30,056 nucleotides of DNA from Coemansia sp. RSA 1804 (GCA_027578815.1 JANBTH010000155.1:1-30056); one strand, 5' to 3'. Shown: positions 1 through 10,025, counted from the stretch's first letter. Numbers and translations are program-made. The notes: generated by a model from the letters alone, not told the origin.

Positions 1-2
1 AG

Positions 3-3000
3 ACTCAAGCGCCTGACGACAAAGACGCTGAGCCTTTGGCAGAGTCTACTCTGGAAGAGCAAACTGTCGCCCCAGTATATGCGAAGAAGCTTGACACGTC
101 TGAATCGCTATCAGAGGATCCAGTCTGCAAGGATGGAAAGGCCAATGAGCAAGATGCCGAAATAGACGCCATCTCTTCCGCAGAGCCTGTTACCAATTTT
201 CCAGCTGTAGAGCAAGAACTTCCAGCTGAGCCACCAGCAGTTGAAGCTTCCGTTGAGACACCAGCGGTTGAGATACCAGTGGTTGATGTTGAGACGGTTG
301 GTGTTTCGGCTGTCGAAACTCCTGCTGTTGAAGCCCCAGTTGTCGATGCTCCAGCTGTTGAAGCTGCTGCTGTTGAAATTTTAGCGGTTGAGGTTCCTGT
401 AGATGAGGTTCCAGTGGTTAAAGCATCTGATGTTGAAATTCCAGCGATTGAGGATCCCACTACTGAGGCTCCTATCGTTGAGACGTCTGCTGTTGAGGCA
501 CCAGTATCTGATGTATTAGATGTCAAAGCACCTGCTGTTAATATTCCAGCGGTTGAAGATCCAGCAGTTGAAGAACCAGCGCCTGAAGACACTGCGCCTG
601 AAACTCCTGTTGTTGAGACATCTGCTGTTGAGGCTTTGGCGGTTGAGATTCCAGTGATTGAGGATTCAGTAATTGCGGCGTCTAATCTTGAAACCCCTGT
701 TGTTGAGGCTCCAGAGGTTCAAACTCCAGCAGTTGAGAGTCGAGAAGTTGAAACACCCGTTACTAAGGCTCCAATAGTTGCAGATCCAGCAGTTAAGACG
801 CCTGCTGTTGAGGATTCAACGCCTAAAGATTTAGCTCTCGAAGAGTCAGCACCCGAAGCTCTTGCTGCTGAGGCACCTATTGTTGAGATTCCAGCAATTG
901 AGGGGCCTGATATTGAGCCGCCTGCTGTTGAAGCACATGATGTTGAAGCATCTGCTGTTGAGGATCCAGTGATTGAAGTTCCTGTCGTTGAAACTCATGT
1001 TATTGAGGCTCCAGCTGTTGAGACTTCTGCTGTTGAGGCGCCGATAACCGAGACATCAGCAGTGGAAGGCTCTGCAATTGAAGACCCTGCTGTTGATAAT
1101 TTTGCCGCTGAAAATCCTGCTGTCGAGGATCCAGCGGTTAAAGGATCAAAGGTTGATACTCCCGCTGTTGAAGGCTCTGCTATTGAGGCTCCAGCGGTTG
1201 AAGCCCCTGTCGTTGAGGTTCCAGCAATTGAAGATCCTGTTGTTGAAATTCCAGCGGTTGAGGTCCCTGTAGCCGAGGCTCCTGCTGTTGAGGCTTCTGT
1301 TGAGACACCTGCTGTTGAGGCTTCCGTTGATACACCCGATGTTGAGGCTTCTGTGGAGACACCTGGTGTTGAAGCACCTGATGTTGAGGCTTCAGCGGCA
1401 GAAGATCTAGCGGTTGATGCTTCTGCTGTTGACCAGCCTGACGCTTTGCCGACCACTAAAGAGGTAGCAATGCCCGCTGTAGATTCTGAGACCGTGGATA
1501 CTTCTTCTAAGCCAACTATCGAAAGTGCGATTGCTGAACCAGTCTCTGTAGAAACGGGCCTTGAGGAGCAAAAAGCTGATGAGCATGTCGTTGATTTGCC
1601 AGCAGTCGAGGAAAGCGTAGTTTCTATTAGAGATGCAGAAGAACCAGCAGCTTCTGATCCGGTTTCCGAGGATGGAGATAACGACAAATCCGTATCCACG
1701 AATCCTGCCGATCAAGTGCCAACAACTGACAATATTCCTCCCTCTGTCACTGAGAAAGACGATATCGAGCCTGCTGAGTCAGCCATTGAGGATTCGTACG
1801 TTTTAGTGGAGTCTGAAGAGCAACAGTCTTCTGAAGCCAAAGCGAGCTCTGATCGTGATTTGGATACTGCGACTACAGATGTTGCAGATGCTCCTGTTGG
1901 TGAAGTGATTGCATCTCCAGATGTCGAAGGGGCTAATGCGTCAGAGTCTGATTCTGGCGTAAAAGAGTTGGAAGAGCCTATTTCGTCCGATTCAGCATTG
2001 GTATCCGAAGAACCAGCCACACTGCCTGCTGCCGATGGCGAGAATGTAGAAGCTTCTGACACTGCTGTTACTGAGCAAGACGTTGTTGCAAAGAACGTTG
2101 AGGTATCTGCTCCTACAGAACCTGTTGACTCGCAAGCAGCTTCAGCTTCCTCAGCTGACTTGGAAGCACCAGAAGAAGAGTCTAGTTCTGCTGTGCCTGG
2201 CTCTGACGCTGGTGATTGTGCTGAGGCTGAGAATGTCGATAGCCCAGCACTTTTGGAAGAGCAGTCGCAGCGTGCATTGGATGCTGACAAATTGACTGCA
2301 GCCGGTATAGACGCTGATGAACCTGTTGATATTCCAGAGTCTGGTGAAAAGAGCACAGTCACGGGTGTTGCGGCAGAAGTTGCGCCTGTACTAGATGTTG
2401 CCGATGCTGCCTCCACATCGCCCGATGATGTTTCTACAGATGTCGTTGATTCTAACAATGCAGCCGTAGTGGATGATGGTTCAAAAGCTACCACTACTTT
2501 TACAACAGACAAAGACGATGTGTTTGCACCGGAGCCCATTCCAGTTGAGCTGTCTTCTGTGGACGTCAATATTGCGGAGCGTGTTATTTCAAAGGAAGCG
2601 GTTGTTCCACCAGCAGACACTGAAGGTGATTTTTTGGGCAACAAACCCACTAGTGCCATTGAGCCCACAGCAGTGGCTTCCGCAGACACCGATGACACCG
2701 TTCCTGAAACTGAACATGCTGTCGATTCGGCTCCACAGGCTGCTGTTGTGGATATACCTGTTTCTGAAACCGTATCTGATGGAGATGAAGCTCAAGTTGC
2801 TCAAGTTCCTGTTGCAGAAGAAACTTCTTTGGGTGCAGATCCAACCACAGAGGACCAGGATGTCGAGAGTACACCAGCAAACATCCCGTCAGTTCCCGAT
2901 CTTGCAGTTACGAAAGAATCCGCATCCATTAGCGATGAACGGGAAAGCACGAACAGTAAACAGATTGATTCTGAGGATATGACAACGGTTGATGCCATTG

Positions 3001-6000
3001 CAGAGATCAACGCAGAACCGGCAAATGAGTCTACCGTTGTTGCTGAGCCTGAGGTTACACCCACTGAAGTAACTGATGTTGCAGAGCCTAAAGCTGCGAA
3101 ACAATCAACAGACGAGAGCACTGTTGATGTGTTGCCGGTTGAGGAGCCTGTTTTCCAAGAGTCCGCAGTTGAAGTGGCTGACTTGGACAAGCCTGTGGAT
3201 ACTGCGACTTCTGTTTCAGAAATCCCAGAAGAAAGCACAGCAGCTGACATTCTGTCTAAGCCGATGGAGTCTGTTATTGTGGATTCGAATGAAGATGCTG
3301 TCAGCCAGCCATTACCTGCAGACTCTGAACAAGGCGAGGATTCTACAAGATCGTTGGATCAAGATGTAGTCATAGAGCAGAAGCCAACCACAACGTCCGC
3401 ATTATTATCTGAAGATCTTGTTGCTTCTGTTGAAGATCTTAATGCAGACCAGGGCATTGAGATTATAACAGCAGAATTTGACTCGGATGTTTTGAGTGAA
3501 CAAGCCGTTGCCACAACAGAGGAATCTGCTGTTGATGGCCCTAGCACTGACCAGTCGTCTGCAGAACTCACTTCTGAAGAGCCTGCTGTCGTTGAGCGTT
3601 CGATTGTTGAAGAGTCTGCAACATCCGATGTACCACCTGACACTTCTATTGATAAGGAAGTTGAAATAACTGAGGAGCCTCTATCTGCTGAGCCGACAGC
3701 AGAGGAAGAGGCGGCTCAACCTTTATCTAGCTCTATTGACGATGTCGCTGCTGATGTCACTGCTGTGGATCCGGTTACTAAAGCACCCAATGCTGTAAGA
3801 TCCGAGACTGAAGATGCCGTCGTTTTAGACGTTGCTTCTTCTGGACCTGCTGTTGATACATTCAGCGCTGAGCCTGCTGTTCCTACTGAAAGCAGTATTG
3901 TAGGGTCTAGCATTTCTGAGGCAGATAGAACTTTGGAAAAGCAGATTCTTGTTGAACCATTGGCAGTGAATTCACAAATTGTTGAGGAACAGGAAATTGT
4001 CGACAATGTCCCAGAAACTGTCGAGACTGTCGAGGCTTCTCCAGTTGAATCCAATATCGCAGATACTAACGACCCTTCAAAGGCTGACCTTGTTACTTTA
4101 CAAGCTTCGGAAGGCATTGTCGACAATGTAACTACAAGTGCGTTAGAAGAGATAGATTCTGTTGCCGACCAAAACGATATCGAACCTGCCACTGCGGTTG
4201 GTGAGCCCGAAGTTGACAGCGTTAAAAAGGAACCTTTGTCGGCTGAATCAGAACCCGCTACTCCTATTGTCGCAGACTCCCCTATGTTTAAGGATAATTT
4301 GGATCCTTCTGCTGACATTCTCAGCTCTGATGTAGTAGATTCAATTTCGAAGCCGAGCGAGGAACCTAAACCGGAATCTGACAAATCCACTGAACAAGTA
4401 TCGGAGTTGGAAAACGACGCACAAACTCGTTCTCTCGTTGAAGACATCTCTGAACCAGTTGCTACGGAAGTTGTCTCATTGTCTGAACCAGCAACAGAAA
4501 AGGCTGAGGATTCCTTTAATGCTGCTGATCAGACATCAACTGCACCTTCCAACAGCGAGGAGTCGCCAGCCCAGAAGCAAGTTGCTGTGGATGCTCCAGA
4601 AGCATCGGCAGATCCGGTGGATTTCACATCTGTTGCAGATCCTACTCACGTGCCTGCCTTGGCGTCTGCACAAGAAGCGAGCGAACTATTTGCCAAGGAG
4701 CACCCAGTTGATGCAGTTAAAGTATCCGAACCCCCACAGGAGACTGGTAAGGCGGATTCTGTTGTTCCTTCGTCTGAAGAATCTGGACCAGTTGAAACAG
4801 ATAAATCGGCGATATCGGAAGAGCTTGCGGCGGCTGATTTGGTTAACGAAAAATTGCCCTCTGATGAGCCAGAGGCAGAGTCATCTGCTTTGGAGGTTAC
4901 AGAAGAAGTGCAACCGAATGTCACGTTTGATTCTGCTCCCTCGTTTTCCGCTGCTTCTGAAGAGCATTCTGAGAGTGTTGAACGTCAGTCGGATCCATTG
5001 GAGGAGATTGTCTCAGCCAACCAAACTGCTGATGCTACACTTACGAAAGATGATCTCGACAGTCAGAAAATTTTGGATCCAACTACTGATTCTGTCGCTG
5101 ACAGCGTATCTGTTGATGACGGGGAGCCTCAAATCATCAATGTCGTGGATGATGTTTCCAAGGAGACCATTTCTGAAAAAGATGTTAGCAAATCTGCACC
5201 AGCTGAAGAGCAAGAGAATACTGCTGATTCTAGCGCCGAACCGCTCGTTGTTGACTCTGCAAAGGACGACGAGCAAGATTCTTTGAGCCTTCTTCCTGAA
5301 GAGCAGTTGGCAGCCGATGGATTTGATTCTTTTACCATTTCCAAAGAGCAAACTGTTGAATCTGCAGATCAGCTTACGGACACCTTAGTTGTTAGAGAAA
5401 ACGCCGTCACTCCAGATCATGTTGTCGAGGAAGCTGTTGCTGAGCCTATTTCCGAGCCTGTCTTGGAAGAGCCCCATGAGAGCGTGCAGAATATTGCTGT
5501 TGAGGAGCCGACAAAAGACTCCAATGTTGGTGAGTCTATTGAGGATCCTGTTTCCGAAGAAGTACACACGGATGATTCTTCTACAGCAAGAGAATTGGTC
5601 TTACCAGAGGCCAATGCTGCCATTGACGAGCCAAGATCTGATTCTCGTCAAATTGAGGAGCCGCTTCCTACCGATTCAATTACCGATAACAGCATAGACG
5701 CTAGTATTCCTGAAGCCGACGAGCCGATAGAGAGTGTTTTGGAACCTGTGGCTACAGAAGAAGAGAGTTCTAGTAGGGATATTACTTTAATGACCTCTTC
5801 CGTCGAGGCCACTCATTCGGTGGAACCTACTCCAGTCAACGAAGAACACTCACCCAAGGAAGAAGACGTCGCCATTGAGCCTGTTGCAGTACAAGATAAA
5901 GTATTGGATTCTGAGCCAGTTGCTGAGTCAGTCGTCAAATCAGCAGATACATCGGCTGTAGAATCAACAGCTGAGTTGCTACAAGAACCAAGTGCTGAGG

Positions 6001-8195
6001 CTGCTGTGGAGCAAGCGGTTAAGTTGGTTGCAGAACCGGCAGTTGAGTCGGCAGTGGAGCCAACGGTTGAGCCATCACCGGAACTTATTGCTGAGCCTGT
6101 TATCAAACGAGCAGCCGCACTTGCTGCAGAGTCAACTGCAGAGCCAGTCAAGGAATCTGCTGTAGAGCCAGCTGTGGAACAAACTATTGAGGAAGTTGTA
6201 GAACCAGCTGTTGAGTCTATTGTTGAATCTGCTGTGGAGCCAGCTGTAGAGTCAGCTGTAGATTTGGTTGCAGAACCAACCGTCGAGTCGGCAGTTGAGT
6301 CAGCAGTTGAATCATTATCTGAACCGATTGCCGAATCTGATGTCGAACGAGCCATTGCACCTTCTGTAGAACCAACCGTTCAGCCTGCTGAGAAATTATC
6401 TGCAGAGCAAACTACAGAATCAGTTGTTGAACCAGTTGTAGACACTGTTGTCGAATCACCTGCTGATCCGGTTGCGAAACCAACTGTTGAGCCAACTGCG
6501 GAATTAACTATAGAGCCAGCCGTAGAGTCCATTGCAGAGCCAGCAGTTGAACAAGTTATGGAACCAGCTGTCGAGCCAATTATGGAACCAGCTGTTGAGG
6601 TTGCTAAAAAGCCGGCTGTGGAGCCAAATGTTGAGTCAGTTGTTGAATCGGCTTCAGAACCAGCAGTTGAGCCGGTGGTAGAACTAGTTGTGGAACCAGT
6701 TGTAGAGCCAGTGGCAGAACAACCCGAAGAACCTACTGGTGAGCTCCATTCTAAGCTTAGTTCTAGGTCTGTTGCTGAGGCAATTACTCAGTCTGAGGTT
6801 GATGCAATTGAGCCCATTGTAGAACCCGCCACTGTATCTGTTCAAGAGACTGTTGCCGACGCAACTGCAAGTTTCGATTCAGTTCAGGTGATTGATGATC
6901 TGCCTGAATCGCTAGTGCCGGCAATCGAGGAACCTGGGGTTACACACAAACCAATTGCCAAAGAAGAACCACAGGTTGTCCCTCCTAATGTGGAAGAGCC
7001 AGTTGAGCCAGCAGCTATTGAGCCAGTTGCCGACTCTGAACTTGCAAAGAGCATTGAATCTGCAAATGCTTTAGCTGACAAGAAACAGACTGAGAGCACT
7101 TTGGAGGATACTGCTTTGATTTCTGACAAGCCAGATGTTGTCGAAGAGCAGCCATCCGTGTCTGCTGCATTTCCAGTTGAGCCACCTACTGCTTCTGTTG
7201 CTATTTCCGGCTTGGAACCCGTTGCCGAGGAAACCGAGTCGTCACCCAATCTGCCAAAAGACGCAAAGCCAGAACCATTTGATGAGGCGCCTGTAGTCCT
7301 GAAAGAGCCTGTACTGGACGCAGTCAAGGAGCAAGGCGCAGATACCAGTACTCCGCCTGTGTCGGTAGATAAGCCCGTTGACAATGACAGTGCGCCAGAT
7401 CAACGCTCGTACGATGAGGTAGACTCAGTTATGTATCCATCCGTTTCAAGGCGCAGTGCATCTACACGGCCACCAAGACTAGATATTGCCGAACATCAAG
7501 CAAGCGAGACCGAATTGGCTACAGATCAGCAATACTCGGCCGCAGCTACGCCGTCCTATGTTATGCACTACCCAGAGTCTCTCTTTGGCGACACGGCCTC
7601 AATTACTCCAGGACTGATTACAATTGAGGACCTGCATGCAGCGCAGAAGGCTTCTGCCGTTGTTGGAGTGTCGACAGTGAGTGCCACTACTGTCGGCAGA
7701 CGGTCGCGCGACTCTGGCTTCCACGGAGGCGACGGTGGCGAGTATACTGTTGGACAGCGCATGAAGCGGTTTATTTCTGGGAAGCGCAGCGAAAGCCCGC
7801 GTGGAAGGGCTTCCAGCGATCTGGACAGCAGAGATGCACCCACAAGCCCAAGGAGCATAGCAAGCGGGATACTGGCAGAAACGCGCGACAAGCTTGGGCC
7901 GTCGCATCGCGCCTCGCGTGGATCTCACGAAAGCAAGCGTCCCAGCGGAGCGCCTTCATCTAGTGCTTTGGGCGGAGACGATGACGACGAGCTGAAACAC
8001 GCATCGCCCTCGATCCCCGGCTCATTCCCGTCAGCACAGGCAAGCGGCCGTTTCAGCGAGAGCGAAACGACTGCACGTATCGATCCAGATGCTTCGCTGG
8101 ACGAGAGCCCGCTTTCGTCCGAAGGCGAAGGCACTGGCAAGGACAAGCATCGCAGACATACGATCCTGGGCGTCATCAAGCGCATCTTCCGCTAA
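3..8195 (+). CDS. Giant acidic repeat-rich protein, 5' end missing
   Basis: An uninterrupted frame of 2,730 codons runs from the window edge to a TAA at 8193-8195. The first in-frame codons (from base 3) contain no ATG, so the start lies upstream. I recognise no catalytic domain. Composition is dominated by Val, Ala, Glu, Pro, Ser and Asp, with very few Cys or aromatic residues, as expected for a long disordered acidic chain. Visible parts in order are: an N-terminal block of PAVEx-type pentapeptides (about bases 225-1440), a non-repetitive acidic region (about 1450-5900), a second block of xAVE tetrapeptides (about 5900-6725), a further acidic stretch, and a Ser/Arg-rich basic tail from about 7440. 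The tail includes GQRMKRFISGKRSESPRGR and ends in HRRHTILGVIKRIFR, which could form a basic amphipathic membrane-binding helix. Function is unknown; a cortical, membrane-tethered or scaffold role is only inference. I am sure it is coding because the frame stays open for 8 kb and the tail is non-repetitive and structured. Confidence 0.85.
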   Translation, partial: TQAPDDKDAEPLAESTLEEQTVAPVYAKKLDTSESLSEDPVCKDGKANEQDAEIDAISSAEPVTNFPAVEQELPAEPPAVEASVETPAVEIPVVDVETVGVSAVETPAVEAPVVDAPAVEAAAVEILAVEVPVDEVPVVKASDVEIPAIEDPTTEAPIVETSAVEAPVSDVLDVKAPAVNIPAVEDPAVEEPAPEDTAPETPVVETSAVEALAVEIPVIEDSVIAASNLETPVVEAPEVQTPAVESREVETPVTKAPIVADPAVKTPAVEDSTPKDLALEESAPEALAAEAPIVEIPAIEGPDIEPPAVEAHDVEASAVEDPVIEVPVVETHVIEAPAVETSAVEAPITETSAVEGSAIEDPAVDNFAAENPAVEDPAVKGSKVDTPAVEGSAIEAPAVEAPVVEVPAIEDPVVEIPAVEVPVAEAPAVEASVETPAVEASVDTPDVEASVETPGVEAPDVEASAAEDLAVDASAVDQPDALPTTKEVAMPAVDSETVDTSSKPTIESAIAEPVSVETGLEEQKADEHVVDLPAVEESVVSIRDAEEPAASDPVSEDGDNDKSVSTNPADQVPTTDNIPPSVTEKDDIEPAESAIEDSYVLVESEEQQSSEAKASSDRDLDTATTDVADAPVGEVIASPDVEGANASESDSGVKELEEPISSDSALVSEEPATLPAADGENVEASDTAVTEQDVVAKNVEVSAPTEPVDSQAASASSADLEAPEEESSSAVPGSDAGDCAEAENVDSPALLEEQSQRALDADKLTAAGIDADEPVDIPESGEKSTVTGVAAEVAPVLDVADAASTSPDDVSTDVVDSNNAAVVDDGSKATTTFTTDKDDVFAPEPIPVELSSVDVNIAERVISKEAVVPPADTEGDFLGNKPTSAIEPTAVASADTDDTVPETEHAVDSAPQAAVVDIPVSETVSDGDEAQVAQVPVAEETSLGADPTTEDQDVESTPANIPSVPDLAVTKESASISDERESTNSKQIDSEDMTTVDAIAEINAEPANESTVVAEPEVTPTEVTDVAEPKAAKQSTDESTVDVLPVEEPVFQESAVEVADLDKPVDTATSVSEIPEESTAADILSKPMESVIVDSNEDAVSQPLPADSEQGEDSTRSLDQDVVIEQKPTTTSALLSEDLVASVEDLNADQGIEIITAEFDSDVLSEQAVATTEESAVDGPSTDQSSAELTSEEPAVVERSIVEESATSDVPPDTSIDKEVEITEEPLSAEPTAEEEAAQPLSSSIDDVAADVTAVDPVTKAPNAVRSETEDAVVLDVASSGPAVDTFSAEPAVPTESSIVGSSISEADRTLEKQILVEPLAVNSQIVEEQEIVDNVPETVETVEASPVESNIADTNDPSKADLVTLQASEGIVDNVTTSALEEIDSVADQNDIEPATAVGEPEVDSVKKEPLSAESEPATPIVADSPMFKDNLDPSADILSSDVVDSISKPSEEPKPESDKSTEQVSELENDAQTRSLVEDISEPVATEVVSLSEPATEKAEDSFNAADQTSTAPSNSEESPAQKQVAVDAPEASADPVDFTSVADPTHVPALASAQEASELFAKEHPVDAVKVSEPPQETGKADSVVPSSEESGPVETDKSAISEELAAADLVNEKLPSDEPEAESSALEVTEEVQPNVTFDSAPSFSAASEEHSESVERQSDPLEEIVSANQTADATLTKDDLDSQKILDPTTDSVADSVSVDDGEPQIINVVDDVSKETISEKDVSKSAPAEEQENTADSSAEPLVVDSAKDDEQDSLSLLPEEQLAADGFDSFTISKEQTVESADQLTDTLVVRENAVTPDHVVEEAVAEPISEPVLEEPHESVQNIAVEEPTKDSNVGESIEDPVSEEVHTDDSSTARELVLPEANAAIDEPRSDSRQIEEPLPTDSITDNSIDASIPEADEPIESVLEPVATEEESSSRDITLMTSSVEATHSVEPTPVNEEHSPKEEDVAIEPVAVQDKVLDSEPVAESVVKSADTSAVESTAELLQEPSAEAAVEQAVKLVAEPAVESAVEPTVEPSPELIAEPVIKRAAALAAESTAEPVKESAVEPAVEQTIEEVVEPAVESIVESAVEPAVESAVDLVAEPTVESAVESAVESLSEPIAESDVERAIAPSVEPTVQPAEKLSAEQTTESVVEPVVDTVVESPADPVAKPTVEPTAELTIEPAVESIAEPAVEQVMEPAVEPIMEPAVEVAKKPAVEPNVESVVESASEPAVEPVVELVVEPVVEPVAEQPEEPTGELHSKLSSRSVAEAITQSEVDAIEPIVEPATVSVQETVADATASFDSVQVIDDLPESLVPAIEEPGVTHKPIAKEEPQVVPPNVEEPVEPAAIEPVADSELAKSIESANALADKKQTESTLEDTALISDKPDVVEEQPSVSAAFPVEPPTASVAISGLEPVAEETESSPNLPKDAKPEPFDEAPVVLKEPVLDAVKEQGADTSTPPVSVDKPVDNDSAPDQRSYDEVDSVMYPSVSRRSASTRPPRLDIAEHQASETELATDQQYSAAATPSYVMHYPESLFGDTASITPGLITIEDLHAAQKASAVVGVSTVSATTVGRRSRDSGFHGGDGGEYTVGQRMKRFISGKRSESPRGRASSDLDSRDAPTSPRSIASGILAETRDKLGPSHRASRGSHESKRPSGAPSSSALGGDDDDELKHASPSIPGSFPSAQASGRFSESETTARIDPDASLDESPLSSEGEGTGKDKHRRHTILGVIKRIFR
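225..1440 (+). repeat. Degenerate 15-bp (pentapeptide PAVEx) tandem repeat block
   Basis: About 1.2 kb inside the giant ORF consists of imperfect 15-bp units such as gttgaggctcctgct. They encode five-residue units with Glu or Asp at a fixed place: PAVEA, PVVDA, PIVET, SAVEA, PAIED. The Pro/Ser and acidic positions are kept while the others drift. Near 1285-1390 some units shrink (ASVET, PAVEA, SVDTP), so copy number probably varies. Confidence 0.85.
5900..6725 (+). repeat. Degenerate 12-bp (tetrapeptide xAVE) tandem repeat block
   Basis: A second repeat block in the same ORF has a different period. Units of four residues (AVEP, AVES, VVEP, TVES, IAEP) follow each other with Glu every fourth position, encoded by 12-bp units such as gagccagctgtt. 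Unlike the first block, Pro or Ser usually follows the Glu. It is less regular at the edges and around 6100-6130 and 6330-6420. Confidence 0.8.
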
Positions 8196-8442
8196 TCCGT
8201 CTAATCGTATACTCAGTTTTCTTTCTTTCTTCAAGACTGGTGTTTTTTAGTACCCGGCTTTATTTTTCATTTCAAACTGAATTATTTTTAGCACCATATT
8301 TACTTTCGCAGTAGCAATCTTCAGGGCTGTGTTGATAGAGTTATTTGAGACAATATTGAGCCTCGGAGAACTGCGGAGTGGGTTTTTATTTCTTTAACGT
8401 TTCTATATTTCTATTTCATTATTTGTTTCTAGCTCATAAACG

Positions 8443-8833
8443 ATGCAATTTCTGTTTCTTTCATTGCTGGCGCTTCTGGTGGCCGCTCCGTTGGCACGCT
8501 GCGACTTTAACCGCTGTAAGTGGAACCTCATTAAGGCTTGTATAACTTTGAGCTGTACTGCCAATAGATCCTGCTAATATATTTGTCGCTTACATTTGCA
8601 TCGCAATAGGTCTTGCCGAAGAATGGAGGCCGGTGCTGAAGAAGGCGTACATCCAGCAAAAGGGCATGCCCGGACCCCGAAGCCTGTCGCAGAAGCGTGT
8701 ACTGGAAGAAGAGCTGCCCAAGCCATACCGCATCCTAGGGCCGTTTTCGCCATACACGCGGTACCGCACCCACAGACGTATGACGGTATATGTCGATAAA
8801 AACAACATTGTTGAAGACGTTGAGTGCTCATGA
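8443..8833 (+). CDS. Small secreted protease inhibitor-like protein (potato inhibitor I / I78 fold)
   Basis: Two exons, 8443-8515 and 8610-8833, join to a 98-residue protein; the intron splits a Cys codon (Cys25). The N-terminus MQFLFLSLLALLVAAPLARC is a clear signal peptide. The mature part has the pattern of the potato inhibitor I/eglin and I78 families: Trp30-x-Pro near the start, a helix (about 49-60), then SPYTRYR followed by strand MTVYVDKNNIV and an end at Cys97-Ser98. Aligned by eye to the eglin loop (SPVT-L-D), Arg75 falls at the P1 position, which would suggest trypsin- or subtilisin/kexin-like targets. Cys25 and Cys97 could form a disulfide; classic eglin has none. Family assignment rests on my pattern reading and is moderate. 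Exon structure is firmer, since both splice sites are canonical and the join keeps frame. Confidence 0.6.
8516..8609 (+). other. Intron in the inhibitor-like gene
   Basis: A 94-nt intron with donor gtaagt and acceptor atag. A possible branch site, ctgctaat, lies about 35 nt before the acceptor. Removing it joins the signal-peptide exon to the second exon in frame. Reading through would bring stop codons directly after the donor. Confidence 0.75.
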
Positions 8834-8881
8834 GAAAAAAAAAGCGGGTCCAGACCTCGGCAGGTTTTCAAAACTCTTTGT

Positions 8882-8910
8882 CACGTGGAAGCTCGCTAGC
8901 ACCAGCCAAT
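8882..8910 (+). promoter_or_regulatory. E-box CACGTG plus CCAAT upstream of UBC6
   Basis: CACGTG lies at 8882-8887 and CCAAT at 8906-8910, about 190-220 bp before the UBC6 ATG. CACGTG is a site for bHLH and some bZIP factors, including UPR-type regulators. CCAAT is bound by the HAP/NF-Y complex. Motif matches only; activity is not shown. Confidence 0.3.
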
Positions 8911-9100
8911 CTCATGTCTCCAAGCGTAAAAAATTGTGGTGTGAGACTGTGACCCAACTTCTCCCCTTTTCATCCTTTTTTCTTTTATTTCTTTCTTTAT
9001 TTCCTATTATTATGTTTTAAACTTTTTTTCTGTACTAGTTTCATACACAGTATATTTATTCATTCAGTAGGCAAATTGGACTTGCATTCTTTCTGGAAGA

Positions 9101-10025
9101 ATGGCTTCGAAAGCGGCATTCAAACGACTAAGCAAGGAGTACCTGGCAATCCAGAAGAATCCCACTCCGTTTATTACCGCAAAGCCAGTAGAGACAGATA
9201 TCCTAGAGTGGCACTATGTTCTTCGCGGCCCACCTGACACGCCGTACGAAGACGGAGAGTATCTTGGTATGTAAAAAAACCATGACAAGCTAGAATTACT
9301 AGCAAACATTATAATGTGGGGGGGGAGTGGGCTCTTTTGCTATATCTTTTTCCTTTGCGGCTTTAATGTGCTAATAATCAAAGTACTGCTGTTTTGATAT
9401 TGTAGGGCGCTTAAAGTTTCCGTCAGACTATCCGTACAAGCCACCCATGATTCAAATGATTACGCCGAGCGGGAGGTTTAAAACCAACACCAACATTTGC
9501 ATGAGCATGAGCAACTTCCACCCAGATACATGGAATCCTGCGTGGTCGGTTTCAACAATCCTGAACGGAATGCTGTCGTTCATGGTTGAGGAGGAAGATA
9601 CGTCTGGCAGCATTCGCACAACTATATCCGACCGCAAGACTCTTGCTCGTAGGTCGCATAGATTCAATCTTCAGAACAGAAAGTTCTGTGCTTATTTCCC
9701 TGAGCTGTGTACGCCGGAGGCTGTGCCTGTTGTCCCTGAAGCCAAGGAAGATACTTTGTCTAAATCCCAGAACCCAGTTTCGTCTCAGAACACCCAGCAC
9801 CAGCAACAAAATATGCGGCCAAATCTCAACAAAAGCCCTGGGGCGCCAGCTTGCCAACCAGCACCATCGGCTGCTACGGCCCTTGCTGAGAGCAACAACA
9901 ACAACAACCAGAGAGCAGCTAGAGTAGCGGGGCTGACTGCTCTGCCTAGAAAGTGGATTGTTCTTATTGTTGTGATAGCATACATTTTTGCATCCAAGAT
10001 GATATCGCGCTTACTGACAGCATAG
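9101..10025 (+). CDS. UBC6: Ubiquitin-conjugating enzyme E2, tail-anchored, UBC6/UBE2J type
   Basis: Exons 9101-9266 and 9406-10025 give 261 residues. This E2 passes ubiquitin to ER-associated degradation ligases on the cytosolic face of the ER. The UBC fold is complete: an N-terminal helix KRLSKEYLAIQKNPTP, then EWHYVLRGPPDTPYEDGEYLGRLKFPSDYPYKPP, then the active-site segment NTNICMSMSNFHPDTWNPAWSV. The catalytic Cys is residue 87, matching the position known for yeast Ubc6. As in the UBC6/UBE2J family, the usual HPN motif is replaced by TNTNIC. A disordered Pro/Gln/Asn linker (about 150-235) leads to a C-terminal membrane anchor, WIVLIVVIAYIFASKMI, with only a few residues after it, as in tail-anchored proteins. 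Length and layout match the family. The next gene (DNA2) converges on it. Confidence 0.95.
9267..9405 (+). other. Intron in UBC6
   Basis: A 139-nt intron with donor gtatgt and acceptor tgtag, and a likely branch site tgctaataa at 9368-9376. It interrupts the Gly56 codon between EDGEYL and RLKFPSDYP, an unbroken conserved stretch in E2 enzymes, so the join is well supported. It contains a run of eight G at 9318-9325. Confidence 0.9.

Noticed and set aside
225..1440. Repeat array resembling a CRISPR or satellite
   Set aside because: Units are 15 bp, contiguous without spacers, and stay in the reading frame of a protein.
995..7384. Many long open frames antisense to the giant ORF (up to 328 codons)
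   Set aside because: They mirror the repetitive Glu/Ala/Val codons, which create no stops on the other strand. Their products are only Ser/Thr/Ala repeats with no start context or domains.
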